Shown: piece by piece, positions 7,248 through 8,926 of the stretch
Position numbering within the stretch: the first letter of the stretch is position 1
Layout: every line of letters begins with the position of its first letter
Source: Pirellulaceae bacterium
Lineage (GTDB): Bacteria > Planctomycetota > Planctomycetia > Pirellulales > Pirellulaceae
NCBI GenBank assembly: GCA_020846515.1
Contig: JADLDX010000141.1
Coordinates: 1-8,926 of the forward strand
Reading direction: 5' to 3'
DNA: 8,926 bases
The notes under the pieces: generated by a model
Database searches by the model: none
The model's input: the letters and a program-made list of their open reading frames with translations, nothing else
Told to the model about the DNA's origin: nothing
Program-made: the position numbers and the translations under genes

Positions 7248-7592
7248 ATGAAGCTTGTCTTGGCCATCATCCAACCGACTAAACTGGCTGCAGTGCGCGA
7301 AGCGCTGCAGCGCATCGGCGTGGATCGCATGACGGTGTGTGATTCGCAAGGCTTCGGACGCCAGCGCGGTCAAACGGCTACATATCGCGGCATCGAGTAT
7401 AAGACACAGCTACTGCGCAAAATCTCGCTGGAGATTTTCGTCAACGATGACTTTCTGGATCGCACGGTCGAGACGATTTCGCGCATCGCGCGCACCGGTA
7501 GCGAAGGCAACATTGGCGACGGCAAAATCTTTGTCTTGCCTGCCGACGAGGCGATCACGATCGACGGCCAGCGCGGCCCCGGCGCCGTGTAA
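7248..7592 (+). CDS. P-II family nitrogen regulatory protein
   Basis: This 114-aa protein is a trimeric P-II signal transducer, which binds ATP/ADP and 2-oxoglutarate and docks on partners such as transporters, enzymes or sensor kinases. The N-terminus MKLVLAIIQPTKL is typical. The T-loop reads GFGRQRGQTATYRGIEY, with Q39, Y46 and Y51 (the uridylylation position in E. coli GlnB); K58 and E62 are also present. The B-loop is TGSEGNIGDGKIF, three residues longer than TGKIGDGKIF of GlnB (memory-based alignment). The C-loop arginines 101 and 103 of GlnB align to T104 and D106, and the tail ends DGQRGPGAV. The start is fixed by the family N-terminus, but no Shine-Dalgarno is visible before ATG; the repeat element ends 16 nt upstream. 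Whether it is GlnB- or GlnK-like cannot be told, and no amtB or glnA lies nearby. Confidence 0.93.
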   Translation: MKLVLAIIQPTKLAAVREALQRIGVDRMTVCDSQGFGRQRGQTATYRGIEYKTQLLRKISLEIFVNDDFLDRTVETISRIARTGSEGNIGDGKIFVLPADEAITIDGQRGPGAV

Positions 7593-7596
7593 AAAA

Positions 7597-7608
7597 GGGG
7601 TCAGGTCT
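7597..7608 (+). repeat. Third copy of GGGGTCAGGTCT
   Basis: An exact copy of the 12-mer at 7140-7151, again directly preceded by a run of A (7591-7596), beginning 4 bp after the P-II stop codon. No nearby exact complementary arm is seen; a degenerate relative (GGGTGCAGGTC) lies at 7840-7850. The P-II gene is therefore bracketed by copies of this motif. Confidence 0.8.
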
Positions 7609-7621
7609 CATTTAATTCCCA

Positions 7622-7703
7622 GCGTTAGCTAGGTCGGGGAGGAACTAACCCTCCTGCTGCGTAGCAGCGGGACGGTCGACTGGCGTCAGCTCAGTCGGGG
7701 AGG
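7622..7703. repeat. Pair of 21-bp direct repeats, 61-bp period
   Basis: 7622-7642 (GCGTTAGCTAGGTCGGGGAGG) and 7683-7703 agree at 18 of 21 positions. They lie in the gene-free stretch between the convergent P-II and DUF1569 genes. TGCTAAC-type words recur nearby. Confidence 0.55.
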
Positions 7704-7816
7704 GGGCCTCCCGTGCTAACCCAAGTATGAAGCACTTCGCTGCTAACTCACCTCTGCGGCGCACACACCCTCCCCGAAGGGCCCGAAGGGAGGGTTCGTT
7801 CTGCTGCTACGCAGCA
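7655..7816. repeat. Long inverted repeat and hairpin cluster in the convergent gap
   Basis: TGCTGCGTAGCAGC at 7655-7668 is exactly complementary to 7803-7816 (14 bp). AACCCTCC at 7647-7654 is complementary to 7789-7796. Local hairpins: CTGCT/AGCAG around GCGT (7654-7667), ACCCTCCC/GGGAGGGT around 13 nt (7767-7795), and TGCTGC/GCAGCA around TAC (7802-7816). A CAG/CAA-rich stretch follows (7812-7833). I see no credible coding frame in 7593-7865. This is a mosaic of repeat fragments. Confidence 0.65.
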
Positions 7817-7833
7817 ACAGCAACAACAGCAGC

Positions 7834-7867
7834 GAAAAAGGGTGCAGGTCGACTTGGCCCCTTTTTC
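7834..7867. terminator. Possible bidirectional terminator hairpin
   Basis: GAAAAAGGG (7834-7842) pairs perfectly with CCCTTTTTC (7859-7867) around 16 nt. It has A-runs on one side and T-runs on the other, as expected for a bidirectional terminator between convergent genes. The right arm overlaps the stop codon of the minus-strand DUF1569 gene. The loop holds a degenerate GGGGTCAGGTC copy, so it may instead be a decayed repeat element. The stem is AT-heavy outside the GGG/CCC part and the loop is large. Confidence 0.4.
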
Positions 7868-8345
7868 AGCGTAGGAAGCTTAGGTGCAGTTCGGCGTGGC
7901 GCAGATTCAGCCGGATGCGATCCGCGTGACTCATGGGGCCGAAGGCTGGACTGTCATACGAGCATTGCTCGCCGCTGTTCAGTCGTAGAAACGCCTTTTT
8001 CAGGCGAGCGGCCGCCTGGTCCAGCGGTTGATCTTCTTGACCGGTCGTGCCACCCGCAATGCCAGGAATTTTTACCCCCGGCCGCATGCCATGCTTGAGC
8101 ATGCCCGGCAACATGAGTTTCAAGATGAAACGCAAGATCCAGGGCGGAGCCTTGACCGGATAGCCTTCGTAACCATATTCGATCCAGGCCGCTAAATGAG
8201 CCATCACTTGCCCAGACGTCCAATTGCCGACCGACTGCAATGTGCCAGCCTGGGCCGAGGCCACTAGAGAGTCCACATCGGCCAGGACTTCCTCAATCGA
8301 TTCGAATCGCAACTTGCGCCGCTCTACTTTGGCTGTGTTGATCAT
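7866..8345 (-). CDS. DUF1569 domain protein (DinB-fold-like)
   Basis: This 159-aa protein matches the DUF1569 pattern as I know it: an N-terminal RRKLRFESIEEVLADVD, then GNWTSGQVMAHLAAWIEYGYEGYP, a hydrophobic middle (PPWILRFILKLMLPGML), and the C-terminus LNLRHAELHLSFLR. DUF1569 is related to the DinB/YfiT four-helix fold; H50, H150 and H154 (HxxxH) sit where that fold binds a metal, an inference by analogy. The function is unknown; thiol-dependent transfer reactions occur in related folds. The frame is open upstream to 8471, but that extension overlaps the upstream gene and is not family-like. ATG at 8345 starts the family homology and lies 14 bp after the RidA-family stop, indicating one operon. 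Confidence 0.8.
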   Translation of the reverse strand: MINTAKVERRKLRFESIEEVLADVDSLVASAQAGTLQSVGNWTSGQVMAHLAAWIEYGYEGYPVKAPPWILRFILKLMLPGMLKHGMRPGVKIPGIAGGTTGQEDQPLDQAAARLKKAFLRLNSGEQCSYDSPAFGPMSHADRIRLNLRHAELHLSFLR

Positions 8346-8355
8346 CCTCTCTTGA

Positions 8356-8360
8356 CCCTC
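8356..8360 (-). promoter_or_regulatory. Ribosome binding site of the DUF1569 gene, overlapping the upstream stop
   Basis: GAGGG on the minus strand overlaps the TAG stop of the RidA-family gene and lies 10 nt before the ATG at 8345. A second purine stretch, AGAGAGG, touches the ATG directly, too close to act normally. The layout fits translational coupling of the two genes. Confidence 0.4.
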
Positions 8361-8713
8361 TACTGGAGTGCCGCGGTAATGACGATTTCCAGTCGATATT
8401 TTGGATTGGCCAATGGGGCTTGTACAGTGGCTCTGGGTGGTGCAAACCCTGGTGCCACCCAAGCATCCCACACGCTATTCATGCCATCGAAGTCCGCCAG
8501 ATCTGCGATAAAGATCTGGCACATCAAGATGCGAGTTTTATCCGAACCACACTCGGCAAGCAGCTTGTCGATCAAGCCGAGCACCTCACGGGTCTGAGCG
8601 ATGATGTCTTCATCGAACGTGGTCTCAGGCACTTGCCCAGCCAGATAGGCCACACCATTATAAATGGCTGCTTCCGAATATCGCTGAGCCATACCAAGTC
8701 GTTTTAGTTCCAT
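8360..8713 (-). CDS. RidA family protein, YoaB-like
   Basis: This 117-aa protein belongs to the RidA/YjgF/UK114 family, small trimeric cytosolic proteins; the founding members deaminate reactive enamine/imine intermediates. Visible features: YNGVAYLAGQVPE near the N-terminus, QTREVLGLIDKLLAECGSDK, ILMCQIFIADLADFDGMN, VWDAWVAPGFAPPRATVQ with the arginine expected at the active site, and NPKYRLEIVITAAL with the matching acidic residue. The WDAWV, TVQA and NPKY words are shared with E. coli YoaB, placing it in that subfamily rather than classical RidA, so its substrate is unsettled. ATG at 8713 has AGGA 7 nt upstream. It is the first gene of a two-gene operon with the DUF1569 protein. Confidence 0.92.
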   Translation of the reverse strand: MELKRLGMAQRYSEAAIYNGVAYLAGQVPETTFDEDIIAQTREVLGLIDKLLAECGSDKTRILMCQIFIADLADFDGMNSVWDAWVAPGFAPPRATVQAPLANPKYRLEIVITAALQ

Positions 8714-8926
8714 AGGTAGATCCTAATCTTTAATTTCTGCTGAGACACCATACCTTCGCCGTAGACCATTTATTCTATAAGACTCGGCTGCACGTGAAGG
8801 CGGCGACACCTTAATGAACATTTAGAAAGGTGAGATAGTTCTCAACGTCATATGGCCGAAGTTCGGCGACTAATACTGACTAGGGGCATTGTGGCGATTA
8901 CATTAGAGGCTGCACATAAGCACGTC
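8714..8926. other. Intergenic region upstream of the RidA-family operon
   Basis: I find no supported gene in these 213 bp. The minus-strand AGGA at 8721-8724 serves the RidA-family gene. Two small adjacent dyads are present: TGAGA/TCTCA around 4 nt (about 8831-8844) and GCCGAAGTTCGGC at 8855-8867. Minus-strand TTGAGA and TATAGA words occur but not at a convincing mutual spacing. The promoter of the RidA-family operon is expected here, and possibly that of a gene beyond the right edge. Confidence 0.4.

Noticed and set aside
7727..8098. 123-codon plus-strand frame at the convergent gap
   Set aside because: It runs through hairpins and repeats and into the antisense of the DUF1569 gene, and its Arg/Cys-rich product has no motif.
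8346..8471. Upstream extension of the DUF1569 gene
   Set aside because: These 42 codons overlap the RidA-family gene in another frame and do not match the family; ATG at 8345 begins the homologous part.

Overview
The window looks like a piece of a planctomycete chromosome, probably from the Pirellulaceae (Rhodopirellula/Blastopirellula relatives). This is an inference from gene content, not a database result. The grounds are: a large VWA plus glutamine-amidotransferase-like membrane protein of a type common in Planctomycetes; a P-II protein with a lengthened B-loop; stand-alone LON-domain and DUF1569 proteins; moderate GC; and gene gaps filled with short repeats and hairpins.

Layout, left to right. 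(1) 2-2569, plus: the 3' part of a two-VWA-domain, single-TM protein whose start lies left of the window. (2) 2570-2724: a convergent gap with three perfect-length copies of a 29-bp tandem repeat and a small hairpin. (3) 2725-3432, minus: a stand-alone LON substrate-binding-domain protein. (4) 3600-4724, minus: a divergent acyl-CoA dehydrogenase-fold protein without the usual catalytic glutamate motif. (5) 4725-4937: a divergent intergenic region. (6) 4938-7133, plus: glycogen/alpha-glucan phosphorylase of the DUF3417-containing short type. (7) 7134-7247: a 92-bp inverted-repeat element bounded by GGGGTCAGGTCT and its complement. (8) 7248-7592, plus: a P-II nitrogen regulator. (9) 7593-7865: a gene-free repeat and hairpin mosaic, starting with a third GGGGTCAGGTCT copy. 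(10) 8713 down to 7866, minus: a two-gene operon of a YoaB-like RidA-family protein followed by a DUF1569 (DinB-fold-like) protein. (11) 8714-8926: the upstream region of that operon, with no gene that I can support.

Most genes look like chromosomal housekeeping or accessory-metabolic genes. GlgP releases glucose-1-phosphate from storage glucan and P-II senses energy and 2-oxoglutarate, so their adjacency hints at carbon/nitrogen coupling, but the repeat element between them makes a simple operon uncertain. I see no defence system, CRISPR array, phage or complete transposon. The most unusual material is the non-coding repeat content around the P-II gene, followed by the active-site losses in the VWA, P-II and acyl-CoA dehydrogenase-like proteins.
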